Below are positions 9,413-21,470 of a DNA stretch of 64,000 nt, one piece after another. The position numbers were made by a program, and so were the translations under genes. Under the pieces are notes generated by a model, which was not told the DNA's origin, searched no databases, and saw only the letters and a list, made by a program, of their open reading frames with translations. Position 1 is the first letter of the stretch, and each line of letters opens with the position of its first letter. This DNA comes from Acanthosepion pharaonis (lineage: Eukaryota > Mollusca > Cephalopoda > Sepiida > Sepiidae): positions 872,001 to 936,000 of the forward strand of contig CAHIKZ030005494.1 of the NCBI GenBank assembly GCA_903632075.3, read 5' to 3'.

Positions 9413-10365
9413 TTACATACCAATATAAATAAATGTCTGTTCAATGTATTTTCTATCATAATTACTGATATTTGTTATCTATGGCTATGCCTTTTTTCAA
9501 TTGTTGATCTCATAAAGATTGATAGGTCGTTAAACATTAAACAAACAAATTTTTTCAATTGTACTCGTGTTTCTATTTAACGTAATGCACCTTGAGACAT
9601 CTTACAAATTAGGTATATTCTTTTATTTGGCCATTTTATATTTTTGATAACGGTTGGAATTTAATAACTATTAGACAGAACTTTTGTCAACCTGTCTATC
9701 TTAGCCACCTATAACAAATGATTAAAGATCTATAGGATTGTCTAAAAGACCAGCAGGCAAGAATCATGTCATGTTCATTCTACCTGCAGAGGAGAACAAG
9801 TGTGTACTTGCTTATTCGTTCAAGATTAATTCTCTTTTCACTTTTAAAATATCTACTTATTGTGATAATTTAAAGAAATATTTAAAAAAAAAAAATGATT
9901 AAAAGAAGAAAAAAAACAGAAGTTCAGCTCTTAATAACAAAATACATTTGGATTTAGAAAAAGTAGTGAAACATATTTTCTTTGTTTTGTAGAGTAAGGT
10001 AGTATCTAGATATGTCTTAGTTTAAGTATTTTTTGTCTAACTAAATGACACAGCTTCATTCTCCTCCTTAATTGTGAGTGTACATATATATGAAGTTGGA
10101 TGAGAAACTAATGAAATAGTAAATATATATTTACAATTTTCCCTACGCATTCGCTATTTACTAATGTGGCTTTGATTGTTCCTTGCTGCTTGTCAATGTT
10201 CATCTTTTGAGTAAGTGTTGGCCGAAAGAGTCCCATTGAGGTAAAAAAAAAAAAAAAATTAATAATGATGTCCATTCTATTTAAGTTTATTTTTTTCTAC
10301 TGTGGGTACAAGTCTTTCAGTATCTGAACTTGGAGAGGGGAATTAACAGGAGATAACTGATAACT
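9413..10365. other. No recognised feature
   Basis: AT-rich sequence with short homopolymers. No gene is supported. Confidence 0.4.
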
Positions 10366-10369
10366 GACA

Positions 10370-10525
10370 TCCATTAGACATGTCATGTGAAAATAGAACA
10401 GTCTACGTCAGTGAATGAAATAAAGGGTTCAGTTTGACATTCCAACCACCTGAAGAAGGCCGGAGTGGACAACAGCTGAAATGTGATAAATATGGGATCA
10501 AAGATGAGGACAATAGTGTACAAGT
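10370..10525 (-). repeat. Foldback-family repeat arm (family F)
   Basis: GAACAGTCTACGTCAGTGAA...AAATAAAGGGTTCAGTT...CCACCTGAAGAAGGCC...GATGAGGACAATAGTG matches the arms at 43840-44175, 44335-44460 and 48720-48890. The GAGGACAATAG end recurs at 29295-29375 and 29975-30075. Confidence 0.5.
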
Positions 10526-10530
10526 CTTTG

Positions 10531-10560
<30 letters not shown>
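10531..10560. repeat. (TA)n microsatellite
   Basis: TA run directly after the family F arm, followed by GTGTGTG. Confidence 0.9.
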
Positions 10561-10562
<2 letters not shown>

Positions 10563-10691
10563 GTGTGTCAAATTATGGAAGTCACTGTTTTCACAGTAAA
10601 ATTGTAATTAAGGTATATTTGTATAAACATATGGAAGTTTTAGCAACATTGGTTTGTTAATACTAATTTTGAAAACATTGACTTGCATATT

Positions 10692-10695
<4 letters not shown>

Positions 10696-10729
<34 letters not shown>
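10696..10729. repeat. (TA)n microsatellite
   Basis: Pure TA run. Alternating Ile/Tyr open frames here are artefacts. Confidence 0.95.
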
Positions 10730-10732
<3 letters not shown>

Positions 10733-10855
10733 TGCATTCAAGCATGAAACAAACTGTCACCACTTGATGTTGACCTCAGTGTTCAATTTTACATTTACAT
10801 ATATGCTCTCTCTGATATTGAGTACAACAGAATACCATAAAACTATATTTTTATC

Positions 10856-10856
<1 letters not shown>

Positions 10857-10895
<39 letters not shown>
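10857..10895. repeat. (TA)n(CA)n compound microsatellite
   Basis: A TA run passes straight into CACACACACACACAC. Confidence 0.95.
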
Positions 10896-10929
10896 TTTTC
10901 TTTTCTGCTTGACTTTTAAATTGTTGTTA

Positions 10930-12256
10930 CTTAGGAATGTAAACTGTCAATAAACTATGGTATGCAATTCTCCTCCTCCTCCTCCTCTTATCAGGCCATC
11001 TCCTCGTCAACCCCCTCTCCACATGTATTAAACAACCTCTTTACTGAAGGAGAATAGGATGTTTGCAGTTAACTGTCAAAAAAGAACCACTTTGGTGTTT
11101 TCCTTAGAATTCATTTCAGGTTCATTTTTCTTAAGAGAAAATTATGAAATTAACTATTTTGTGTTTTATTTTTGTTTTTTGTTCACCATTTCAAATCTTC
11201 GTAATATAAGCCTAGGCTTAATTTAGTCAGGCAGAAGGATACAAGTGTGGGTCATCCATGCAAATTGACATCCCTGCATTAGCAGTTTTGTCCATTGGAC
11301 AAGCTTATGTGTTAATATTTTGGTTACTTCCATCTTGTAGAAAAGGGATTACCTGCCCTTGAAGGAGTTGGATCTTAGAGAAAGAGATACATTCACAATA
11401 CGAACATGGACATTACTAACCATCATGTTATTGTAGGCTCTTTTTTTTTTTCTATAGATATATGTACATTAGTAAGTTCATATCTTAATGATAAAAAAGT
11501 ATTTATTTTACACACAAAATTTTTTTAACAGGATCTTGTTCATTGACAATGCACTCAATTCAGTGGTGTAAATTAGTCAAATAGACCGAACATTATACAG
11601 TGAAAATTTCACATAAGAAATTCAGTTAATAAAGACTTTAATTAAGATTAATTCAGACTATAAACTTATTGTTCTAGCCTTCAAAAAGTTAGGAAGAATG
11701 TCCCTGTCAATAGTAGAAAGAGCAATAACAATTAGTGGAATTGAATCCTATTTTCCTGAAAACTTGTTTTAATAGAAAGTAGTTACCCCACTACTAACAA
11801 AGTTGAAAACCATGCTGCACCTTGTATATATATATATTTTTTTTTACTTTTTTTTTTTTAAATGATCTTGAAAATGAAGGTGAATCTTACTCATATACAC
11901 ACACTCACACAAATATACACAGTACCTTTGTTGGCATTTGTATAATATAAAGGAAATCTTCAAAGCTAGTTTGAAGTTTCCACAACTCTTTATTGCTTGT
12001 GCAATCTGTCAGTGTATTTAAAAGCCTTGGGAAGAATTCAAAAGCTAGGAAAATGTGCTTCAGTGACTGAATGCAGAAAATGTATTTCGCATGAATTTAC
12101 ATAAATGAAAATCAGTATTTAAATGCTCTCTTTTATTACTCAGCAGAAAAATATCCTTTTTGAACAACATAGTCACGGGTAAGAAAAAGTAGATTTATTA
12201 TAAAAATCAAATGAAAAAAAAATCAAGGACAATTTCATGATAACCTTTTATCTTTT
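10930..12256. other. No recognised gene; simple repeats only
   Basis: Contains (TCC)n at about 10971-10987 and (TA)n plus T tracts at about 11824-11861. Otherwise AT-rich with no supported gene. Confidence 0.4.
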
Positions 12257-12493
12257 GTTGTAGCATACCTAAGGATGATAATGGGTATGTCCCCACTCAC
12301 ATACAGTAGTAAATACTGTATGTTGGTCTGCAGTTGGAGATTCATTGTGGAATTCACTTGACTCGCTTCTAGCAGTTGACAACTACTTCTACGTGCAACT
12401 GGTGAATCTTATATGTGTTGTTCTTGTCCTAAGTATTATTGTTCATTACCAACCTTCATGTGATTATTCTATTCAGTAACATTCTCTAGGTTG
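12257..12493 (+). repeat. Copy of internal segment of 327-780 element
   Basis: High identity to 481-714 (for example ACAGTAGTAAATACTGTATG, CAGTTGGAGATT, TTCTTGTCCTAAGTATTA). The TIRs of the first copy are missing. The sequence beyond 12493 holds a 101-aa minus-strand open frame (12469-12774) that I do not recognise and do not call a gene. Confidence 0.8.
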
Positions 12494-13559
12494 CAACATC
12501 TTTTCAACCTAAACAGAATATACTGAGTGGGGTGGATATTGTGAATTTTGTGTTTATCAAAATTGAAAAATTTATTATGAATACCCAGAACATGGCCAAG
12601 CTGTTCATATGAACTTTTGCAGTAAACAGTTGACTTATTTGAATGAAGTATATGAAAATATAACACCCTTTTCTGGACAAGGTTTATTCTTGGTTCTCCA
12701 TGCCAATGTCTGTCCTTGCTTTGCAGAAAGTGGTAATGAAACTGGGATGGGAAGTTCTTCTGCATAGATTGCATTCTCCAGACTTGTTGCTTTCAGACAA
12801 TCACTTGTTCTATGCCATGATAGGCTCTTTGTCTGTTCACCAGTTTTAATAAATTGAAGATATCAAAGAATTTAGGGTTAATCGTTATCTTCCCCACATC
12901 TGTAACCATCTTCCTTGAGTGGCTCTTGGGCCTTGTACAAGGTGCACATCATAAAAAAAACTGTTCATTTATGATGGAATTATACACTTTTAGTGGAAAA
13001 GTATCATAAGTTCATTGAAAATCAGAGAAAATACTTTAATGACTAAATAATAATGCTGTAGATTTATATGAATAAAAGATTTTGTCAAAAAAGTACTGGA
13101 AACTATTGCATCAGTCAAATAATTGGGTAGGTATTTTCTCTGGTGAGATTGTTGCCCTTTTAGTTCCTCATCCCTTTTTTCATTATACCTGTAAATATTT
13201 CTTGTTTACTCATTTATTTTGCCTTTTTTTTTTCCCTTTCTTTACAATAACATCCAGATAGGAATGTTGGGCTGTTTTTTTTTCCTTTGATAAGGAGCAA
13301 GTTTCACTCAGCTTCTTCCCCAAAACTGTTGCTTTGTGCGACACTCCTGAGAGGATGCATTCCTGGCAGCTATAATTTTGATCTCTGCAAGTCCAGGATC
13401 AACCAATATCTATCCTGCTTATCTTTATAATATGTATTTCTTAATTCCTCTTTTCCTCCTTTATCTTGAGTGGCCATTAAGCCTTGTTTGTTGAACTATC
13501 AGTAAATGAAAAAAAAAAAAAAAAAAAAAAACTTTAGCATAATTCCTTATAAAAAATGC
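12494..13559. other. No supported gene; SINE-like 3' ends
   Basis: GAGTGGCTCTTGGGCCTTGT at about 12915, followed by poly-A, and GAGTGGCCATTAAGCCTTGT at about 13469, followed by poly-A at 13509-13530, are related 3' ends also seen at 43540-43580. They mark two SINE-like copies whose heads I cannot define. Confidence 0.45.
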
Positions 13560-13800
13560 TGGATTAAAAATAAATTAATTCTTTAGAAATTGTTTTGTTT
13601 ACATTTTGGATACAAAATCAAACAGATATGGGCCCTCAAGAAAATCTGAACAAGGTTATGTACATTCATTAAAAGGGTGAGTAGAACATTGCTGGGCTGT
13701 GAGGTCGATTGATCTAAAGTGTGCTGGATCAGATGGTGGTTTCTCCTACAAAGGGGGATACAGGTTCAAACCTTGCCAGAGAGCATATTTTCTTAAGTTT
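13560..13800 (+). repeat. tRNA-derived SINE
   Basis: Same family as 1-215, opposite orientation: TTCTTTAGAAATTGTTTTGT, then CCTCAAGAAAATCTG, then a B-box-like GGTTCAAACC at 13762. It is followed by poly-A at about 13830-13846. Confidence 0.6.
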
Positions 13801-13924
13801 TCAGACTGGTCGACATAATACAAACAGTTTAAAAAAAAAAAAAAAACCAGGGCATCTATTTCAAAATGGTTATCCACTAAAAATAACAGAAGTAAAATCC
13901 TACTGTTAAAATTCTTACTGGCAA

Positions 13925-14155
13925 ATGACCTATCGCCATATCACATTGAAACACTGGTTAAGCAACATAGTGTGGTCAGTATCTAGATCGGTGATTGCTT
14001 AGGAATAAGAGTTCTTATAAGCTTGTATGTGCAGATGTTGTAATAGACAATGGCTCACAATTGGAGATCGAAGAGTTCAAATTCCGGTCAGGTTCATTAT
14101 ATTCAATCTTTAAATAATAAATAACGGTTGATAAGGCATACAAAACAAATTAATC
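13925..14155 (+). repeat. 5S-tRNA chimeric SINE, deleted
   Basis: The 5S-like part (CGCCATATCACATTGAAACA, then GGTCAGTATCTAGATCGGTG) leads to the tRNA-like module with B box GAGTTCAAATTCC. Most of the middle module is deleted; the tail AACGGTTGATAAGGCATAC remains. Confidence 0.75.
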
Positions 14156-14500
14156 TTACTAGCAAATTTAGAATTAATGGCAATTTTATGACTTTAACAA
14201 TTCCTAAAAATCTTTGAATTTATTAATTCAAAATTTCCTTATGAAAATAGCTTTTTTAATCTGTTACACTATCCAAAGAAAGTGGTCATTTATTTAAGTA
14301 ATATCTTAACATATTAGATTATTATTTTAGAACTTCTCTTAATTATTCAAGCAGCTTAAAATGTTGTTATAGCAAAAGTATTCAGGATTTTTGGTAAGAA
14401 ATTATCATAGTCAATGGTCAATATCTACATCTGGTTTATATTTGAATTAAAAAAATAATGTGTTTGGGTATTTTTTTTGTTTTTTTTTAATAGAGATTTA
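14156..14500. other. No recognised feature
   Basis: AT-rich sequence with T tracts near 14470-14510. No gene or repeat is identified. Confidence 0.4.
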
Positions 14501-14508
14501 CTTTTTTT

Positions 14509-14945
14509 TTGGGGGGTAGGGGTTATGATATACAGGAACATCATTTTAATATTTTAAGATTAACTGTTATGTACTCTCAGTCCTCTTATATGACGTATGC
14601 TGAACGATCTTATCATCTAAAGAAGAGACTTGACACAACAGAAATGTGGTTTTATAAAAGAATGCTGATAATATCATGGACTGAATATTTTTCATGAAAA
14701 TGGAAACAAAAAGGACAGTTACACTTAGCATTGGAAAGAGTTCAAATTTCTAAGGCAAATAATGAAGAAAGATGGTTTAGAAAATTTAACACCCCTAGGA
14801 CATATTGAAGGATAGATGAAAGTAGCGATTAATCTAACAAGCTTGTGTAAATGGTTGACAGAACAAGGATTAGGAGAGATAACTAAAAAACAAATTTTAC
14901 TTAGAGCTGCAAAGGACATAAAATTAGGGAGAGCCATAATTGTTC
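14509..14945 (+). pseudogene. LINE reverse transcriptase C-terminal fragment (decayed)
   Basis: Frames with stops read KKRLDTTEMWFYKRMLIISW, matching LEATELWFYRRMLRIPW of the minus-strand copy at 61572-62036. Downstream, in shifted frames, come residues matching the SLCKW region, GLGEITKKQILLRAAKDIK and a closing HILN. Dead 3' fragment of a non-LTR retrotransposon, same family as 1185-1400. Confidence 0.7.
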
Positions 14946-15394
14946 ACATCCTGAATTGAAACGGCTCATACAAGATGACAACTTTCTATAGAAACAGAAT
15001 AGAGACATGAAAATTTTATTTCATATGGATTTCCTTTTTCCCAGTTTTGTACATCATCAGAACCATGTTTTTTTATGGCTAGAAATATTTAGCTTAATTT
15101 TAATGGGTAGTATGTGATAGAAAATATATTTGAGATCAAAATCCTAAAACAAAATAAGCCCCTAGATTGTATGGTGTATTTTATTTACATATATACATAA
15201 AAATGTACTCTCCTGTCATTTTTTACATATAAAGGCTGAGTAACTCTATTCTTAAAACAGAACAGCCAAACTGCCTGCACTTATGATTTGATTATCATGG
15301 TGATGGCTAAAGTAGAACCAACCACACTTTATGGAAGGACTGAAAACAGAACTGGTGCATATAGTGTGTCACAAGGTCTTTAAAACAATCCTTG
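14946..15394. other. No recognised feature
   Basis: AT-rich. I can assign no gene, RNA or repeat. Confidence 0.4.
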
Positions 15395-15610
15395 TCAGGT
15401 ATTGGATTCAGTTTTCTTTCTCCTAGACTGGTTACCAACCAAGGCTATAAAGCATAAGCTTTTCTTGCTATTATTTACCTAAAGGGTGAGAGAAGAAATT
15501 GGTTCATGCCTTTCCCCCCGAGGGTATATGCACATAAGTGAATGTAACACATTCAACTGGAATTTCAAATTCAACCCTCTCATTTCTCATTCCATGCTGC
15601 TATTCATTAC
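15395..15610 (-). repeat. tRNA-derived SINE, variant tail
   Basis: Minus-strand copy with the GGTTACCAACCAAGGCTATA tail also seen at 3640-3880, the GGAAAGGCATGAACC middle module, and a degraded tRNA-like head. Confidence 0.5.
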
Positions 15611-16215
15611 ATTTTATTTATTTGAAAATTTTTAGATTTCAGTCTTTTCACTTTTAGTGTTGTTTTGTTTTTTTGGTTTTTTAAGACATTGATTTCTGAA
15701 CAAAGAAAAAAATTATTTCAGTTCATTTCACTTGTATTCATGGCAGCATTTGATTCAAATCTTTTAGTAAAAAATGATTTTTATTTCTAGTCTCTCTCTA
15801 ATTAAAGATTATTGAATACTTTGTTACACAAACATTGCATTTTTAGAAACAGATTATTATTATTATTATTATTATTACACCCAGCATTCTGCAGTTTGGA
15901 AAATTTCCTAATTTATTTTGGCTAAGGTTTACTGCATTGGCACTTTTTTCACATATGAATAACCTTCAGCTGCTGCTGATTATTAGATACAATCACCTTA
16001 CACTTCCTTTGGTCAGTGTTCAGTTTCTTCATTGCGGCATACATTGTCATAGGTTGGTTAACATATGAGCAGGGTTACGTCAGTTTCTTGGCCAAATAAT
16101 TAAATTCCGCATCAATAACAATAATTTAGGTCTTTTTCAACATTGCTCCTGTTTGAAACGGTTTTTTTTTTTTTTTTTTGATTAGGTCTCAGTTAATCTT
16201 CTATAGCCTATACAA
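15611..16215. other. No supported gene
   Basis: Contains (TTA)n at about 15857-15878 and a T18 run at about 16162-16179. The rest is unassigned. Confidence 0.4.
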
Positions 16216-16491
16216 TTATTTATATTGGTAGGATGAATTAATCTCGGATATCTCTCTTTTTACGACTAAACTTTGAATTCTTAATTATTCATATTGGTAG
16301 GATGAGTTAATCTCAGATATCTTTCTTTTTATGACTAAACTTTGAATTCTTAATTAACTCATCCTACCAATATGAATAATTAAGAATTCAAAGTTTAGTT
16401 ATAAAAAGAGAGATATCCGAGATTAACTCATCCTACCAATATGAATAATCTCGGATATCTCTCTTTTTATGACTAAACTTTGAATTCTTAA
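16216..16491. repeat. Nested palindromic cluster of a ~70-bp unit
   Basis: A unit with ATATTGGTAGGATGAGTTAA, CTCGGATATCTCTCTTTTTA and ACTAAACTTTGAATTCTTAA occurs forward (16216-16285), forward again (16286-16353), as a partial reverse (16354-16380), as a full reverse (16381-16449), and as a partial forward (16450-16491). Adjacent opposed copies give stems of 60 bp or more. Mismatches between copies are few. Confidence 0.9.
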
Positions 16492-16839
16492 ACAGTTGCC
16501 TCTTTGAATTTTCACTACTCAGGAGGCATTTTTATTCAAATTAGTTTTTCAGTTCACCAAGTACTAAAAACAAGATGCAGTCAGTATTGTAACTTTTTAC
16601 TTTTATTTTGTTATTACAATTAGAAAAATTGAGCTCTGGATGCAATTTTTATGATTGTTTTGCACTAGGGCATCTTGAAATTTCCATAGCACATTATCAG
16701 ATCTTCTCTCGGGAAATCAACATAAACGTTTTTATATAAGGAAAATAAATGTAAATGAAAAAGATAATAGGAAAGGTTTTTTGTTTTGTCTTCTTCTCAC
16801 TTGTTAAAAATTATATTATGGCTTTGCCTACTCATTTCC

Positions 16840-17063
16840 TGGTATACCCTTCTGCTAGGGTGACTAGATAATCCCTGTTGCAGGTACTCACTCAGGCACA
16901 ACTGTATTTCTTCAACATCCACAGATGCAACTTGTGGCATATACTGCAGTTATGCTAAGTGAATCTTTGTTAAAGTTTCTGGGAGAGAACACATACTCAG
17001 ATGTGATCAACAGTTTGAACAAGCCAGTATGCTCAAACACTCAGTCACAATGACTTAAAAATG
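16840..17063 (-). repeat. SINE family G copy (headless)
   Basis: Matches 35822-36060 over more than 200 bp: CTAGGGTGACTAGATAATCCC, ATACTGCAGTTATGCTAAGT, TTTCTGGGAGAG, GATCAACAGTTTGAACAAG. The tRNA-like head present in the second copy is missing here. Confidence 0.7.
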
Positions 17064-17334
17064 TTGTTTTTTTATTAGGCTTTGAAAAATGAGTGGAAAG
17101 GATTCTATGTTCTTGTTTGGTTAAATGTTTCATTGATGTATCAAATTTTAACAAAGAAAATGTTAAAAAAAAACAAAACATTAGAATTGTAATGTCAAAT
17201 TTGAATGATCAAGCAGGTTTTTTTTTTTTTATAAATGCCATATTTATACAGCCCCAGGTTAAAAAAAAAAGAGTGGGTCAGGAAGTTTTTTTTTTTTTTT
17301 TGTTTCTAACTGGGAGCTTAATGCCAGGAATGCA

Positions 17335-17745
17335 TTTTTATTTGAAAAAATGACCAGCAATACATGTTATCTGTAGTTGAAGACCTACAACTGCATTCAA
17401 GGTATTTAGATTTTGGCATTAAATAAACCATAAAGGTTGATATACCACTAAACAAAATCAACCAACCAACCAACATGAAAGAACATTCATATAATATCCT
17501 ACAATTTCTTAAATAAATCAGACTATATTCCAAAATATAACTTCAACATAAAACACACATCACCACCTCTAGTAATATCCCCACAAACGTATATATGCAA
17601 AAAAGCTGAGTATCATCTACCATGTATCCAATTGTGACAACAGAATAATATATATTGTATTTTTATTACCTCAAAGCTCCTAAGATTAAATTTTGGCATT
17701 AAATGACCAATAAGGAGTTGATACACTGTTAAACAAATAAATCAA
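17335..17745 (+). repeat. Two partial SINE family C 3' ends
   Basis: 17345-17480 has ATGACCAGCAATACATG and a tail TGGCATTAAATAAACCATAA...TTGATATACCACTAAAC, ending in (AACC)n. 17530-17745 repeats the 5980-6220 sequence (TCCAAAATATAACTTCAACA) and ends with a second such tail. Both belong to the shared-3'-tail group. Confidence 0.65.
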
Positions 17746-18038
17746 TTAGTATGCACATGGCGTAGACTAGTTTGAGATTAAATAGATTGGGGCTTTCATT
17801 TCCTCCTTTTTATACTCCTCCTGTTGAGGTTTGAATCATTTCAGTATTGGAGTCCTTCTCAAACAAGTATAATTTTGTGGACTGATATAGTTCTATTAGA
17901 TATTCATTTGAGTCAGTGGTTTCTAATGAATACGAAGAGGATGTCTGTATTGATGTGGTCATATGCTGCTAAGGAATTCATATAGAAGGTATGCAATTTT
18001 CTCTTGGAAATGTATGCGATTTCCTGAATTTATTTGTG

Positions 18039-18040
<2 letters not shown>

Positions 18041-18080
<40 letters not shown>
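18041..18080. repeat. (TA)n(GA)n microsatellite
   Basis: A TA run followed by AGAGAGAGAGAG. Confidence 0.9.
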
Positions 18081-18082
<2 letters not shown>

Positions 18083-18284
18083 TAGAAAACACAAATATAA
18101 TAACTTCATCCACTTGTAAAAAAAGATTAAAAATGATGGAAGCTTTAATAATAAAGAAAAAGCCAACTCTTAATAATATTAGCTATGAACAAGGCCACAA
18201 TGTGCTAACAGTATTTGGAAATTAAAAACATCTCTACAACACACTAAAACATACACATAATGCACACACTCAATTAAACTGAAA

Positions 18285-18545
18285 AATTGAATCATCCTTG
18301 ATAATGGCTAAAGATATAGCCAAAAGCGCTCAGAACTATAAAACATTTGGACAGTTTTTACACACATTTTTGTCCAGAAAAGAAAGCTCTTGTTCGAACA
18401 CAAGAAAAATTAAATAAAAAAACTTAACTGTAGTTCCTTGTCTGTCGTTTTTAATGAAACATGCACAAATGAAGGATTGTTGCCTAAATATATGACTATA
18501 TATATATATATATGTATGTATGTATGTATGTGTGTGTGTGTCAAG
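18285..18545 (+). repeat. Repeat family H with microsatellite end
   Basis: CCTTGATAATGGCTAAAG...ACAAGAAAAATTAAATAAAA...AACTGTAGTTCCTTGTCTGTC matches 58165-58330. In both places a microsatellite follows, here (TA)n(TG)n at 18498-18541. This suggests one nonautonomous element that ends in or seeds dinucleotide repeats. Confidence 0.55.
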
Positions 18546-19640
18546 TAATTACCTTTATTAAAGATATATAGGTATGTTTTTTAGCAACAGCAAAAGTGTT
18601 AATATTGTGGTAAAAACATGAAGAACACAATGAATTCAATTGTCAAAACAAAATGTGGAATAAAGGAATTTTTTTTTTTTAATTTTACATGAACTAATGT
18701 TAAGACTAACAGAGACAAGGACTGAACAGTTTCCCCTCCCCATGAGTATTTAATGTTCTTGGGTTTAAATTAAAGGCTTTTCATATTAGTTCAATTCCCT
18801 GAAGGTTAATTAATGATGTATGCCATGAGCTAATTATTAACATTATCACAGGTCAGGATTAGTATCAGTTTCTCAAGAAAATAGAATTTGATAGTCTTCT
18901 ATGTAGTCTTTGTGACTAAGTGGTCCAATGAAGTCTTCTTAATTGGTTATTGACAATAATTAAATGTGATAAACTCTCTGGTTACATTTATATATTATGG
19001 CAGTGATCTTTGCAATCAAATAAGATACAAATTATTACTTTTTAGCTTATGGATTAAAAAAAAAATGATATTTTCATTTTTGCTCTAGGATTTTTCTCCA
19101 TTTTATGTTAAACATAAAATGAACATATTTTTAATGATGAAAAATTTACTAATCCTTAATGATAGAAGCAAATCTAAAGAATATGTTATGTTTTGTGATG
19201 TTGGATAACTTCATTTGTCACTTTTGCTATATCAAGCGGAAGCTTGTTATCACTGCCAAAAATGCTTGTTAGATTTGAGACTTTGTAGACGCCGGTACTA
19301 GTAGTAACACCTTCCAATAATATCCACACTAGTAATACTTGTTCAAGTAGTAATTGCCAAATAATATAATGATCAGAAGAGAATTGTAATTCGTATCGTA
19401 GTAGAGAGTGAATGTATAGCAATAGGGAATAGACAAGAATAGTGAACAGTGATCCTTACGCTACTTCATATTTATTCACTTCCTTTATGATCACATGATC
19501 TACTTAATAATGGAATCACCCATGTTACTCACTGGCGATCAAGTTTCAAACCAAAGTGTTGGCAACAACATTCTTATACAACATTATGTTCAGAAGATAC
19601 ATGCATTTGAGTAGACATATCTGTTTTTAAGCAGTGTAAT
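18546..19640. other. No supported gene
   Basis: A 78-aa minus-strand open frame at 19186-19422 looks less biased than the flanks, but it matches no family I know and has no splice or domain support. The remainder is AT-rich and unassigned. Confidence 0.4.
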
Positions 19641-20297
19641 TGTTGTATTGTGTTCTACAACATGTGACCAGTAGTTAACTCCCCCCGTCTTAGTTTATTA
19701 TACCCTTTATATCTCTTCTACATAACATATATGCAAATAGGTACAACCCTATTTACCAATCCATTACACCTCCCTGAACTGAAGAAGTTTAATGCCTTTA
19801 ATTGTTTTCAAACTTCTACAACATTTCTCCTTCTCTTGCCCTTGAAGTTTGTCCTGTTCTTTTAATGGACAAAAATTTGGATCTTTCCACTATGTTTCTT
19901 TTTAGGTTATAAACTTCTTTTTATAATTTCTGAAATTTTGACAACAGTAAAATTCTCCAATTGTTTGGAGTATGTCATAACAGAAATTTTCATTATAGTT
20001 TCACAACCTGCTGAAGCTAGAAAGAGGTCAGTTGTTTTTTCTCTCCCTCTTGCCTGGTTGTCTTTCAGCTTTTTTAGCCCTAGCCTGGGCTGCAAAACAC
20101 CAGATCCAAGTCTTGACAAGTTCTGCTTCATCCAAGTGGCTTAAACACCCTATTGGCGATACCATATTACTGTATTGTGTTCTATGACATGTGACCAGTA
20201 GTTAACTCCCCCCATCTCTTTCTTTGCTATTCACTTTATTTCTCTTCTACTTAACATAAGCAAAGAGCTAAAATCCTATTTACCAACCCACTACAAT
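19641..20297. repeat. Pair of ~125-bp direct repeats
   Basis: 19641-19763 and 20172-20297 share TGTATTGTGTTCTA, CATGTGACCAGTAGTTAACT, then CCCCCC, ending CCTATTTACCAA. About 410 bp separates them. They could be ends of a small LTR-like (TRIM/solo) element or a local duplication. No primer site or coding sequence is seen between them. Confidence 0.55.
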
Positions 20298-20339
20298 AAT
20301 ATTCATCTATTGGCCTGTTTTTTGTTTTTTTTTTATAAT

Positions 20340-20480
20340 TTTTAAGAAAAAAAATGTGCCTTTTCTTTGCCAGGGTCTAAATCTATGTCCTCTTTATGTA
20401 GAGAAACTACCATATTGCCTGGTGTGCTTTTTGACTGCTAAGCCACAAAGGCCTTCATGGCAAAGCAAGATTCTAAATAT
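20340..20480 (-). repeat. tRNA-derived SINE
   Basis: On the minus strand the complement of GCTAAGCCACAAAGG is an A box, and the complement of GGGTCTAAATC a degraded B box. Same family as 1-215. Confidence 0.55.
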
Positions 20481-20668
20481 ATAAACACAGAAACACTTCA
20501 TAATGAGTATAATTTTTTTTCTTAAACATGTCTGGATCATTTTAGAGAAAGAAATTTTAAATACAAAATTTTAATAAATATGTTGTGAATTTTTTTTTTT
20601 TTTTAAATGAAAATCAAATTTATTTGTAAATTGAATTTACTTTATTCAAAATTTGTTTCTTTTAAAGG

Positions 20669-20755
20669 GCTATACAGGACTGAAATAAAAACTTCATTAA
20701 GGGCTATACAGGACTGAAATAAAAACTTCACTAACGGCCATACAGGACTGAAAGA
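20669..20755 (+). repeat. Tandem repeat, ~35-bp unit
   Basis: GGGCTATACAGGACTGAAAT plus AAAAACTTCA is repeated about 2.5 times. Confidence 0.85.
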
Positions 20756-21094
20756 TGTGGAGAATCATAATCATCCACCTCCTGAGGGATCACTGCATGT
20801 AAAAGAATCACATTTTGACAAGATGTATTTAAAAATCAAAATTATTCTACTTTGCTTTCAATCTGTTCTAAACAAATATTGTAATAGCAAAACTTTTTGC
20901 ACAACCCTGCTGTATTTAAAATACACAAATACATGTCAAAAATATGATTTCTTGGAGCAATTGCACAATGCCCTTATAAAAAACATATTTGGAACAATGG
21001 TAGTATAAGTATTTGTATAAGTAGAAAAATTTTATTCCCCAAACACATTTCAATGATTTAAAACCTTCTCTACTGTGTTAAATTTGTGCATGTT
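20756..21094. other. No recognised feature
   Basis: The 83-aa open frame here has no family resemblance. AT-rich background. Confidence 0.4.
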
Positions 21095-21470
21095 TAGAAA
21101 TATAAACAGATGCATGGTGGAATAATAGATAGCAGCACAGATTGAGGAATCGGAGAGCTGAGTTCAAATTCCAGTCAAGTTCACTTACTTATTCATAACT
21201 TTCCTAAGAGTATTTTCACTTCCTTGCAAATATCCTTGAGAAAGGTATGAATCCCCCCCCCCCAAACTATAGGTGAATAGCAGGGGAGACAGGGTGCTAT
21301 AGCTTTGGGTGGTAAACAGTCTAGGAGAAGGACAACTCTGAATTCAAAATCACCCACCCCTAACTCTGGGTTAAATAGACTCACCAAGCGGGGTGAGTAC
21401 ATCTACACCCATGAAGACATGGTCAGTTATGGTGGTGATGGTGGGGTCCTTCAACAGGAGTGAGTAGGCC
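21095..21470 (+). repeat. tRNA-derived SINE with variant tail
   Basis: TGGTGGAATAATAGATAGC (A-box region) and GAGTTCAAATTCC (B box, about 21162) are followed by GAGAAAGGTATGAATCC, a C tract, and the variant tail GGTCTAGGAGAAGGACAACTC-like sequence shared with 38115-38260. It has no 5S head. Confidence 0.65.

Noticed and set aside
12469..12774. 101-aa minus-strand open frame
   Set aside because: No recognised domain, no splice or start context, and it overlaps a dispersed repeat.
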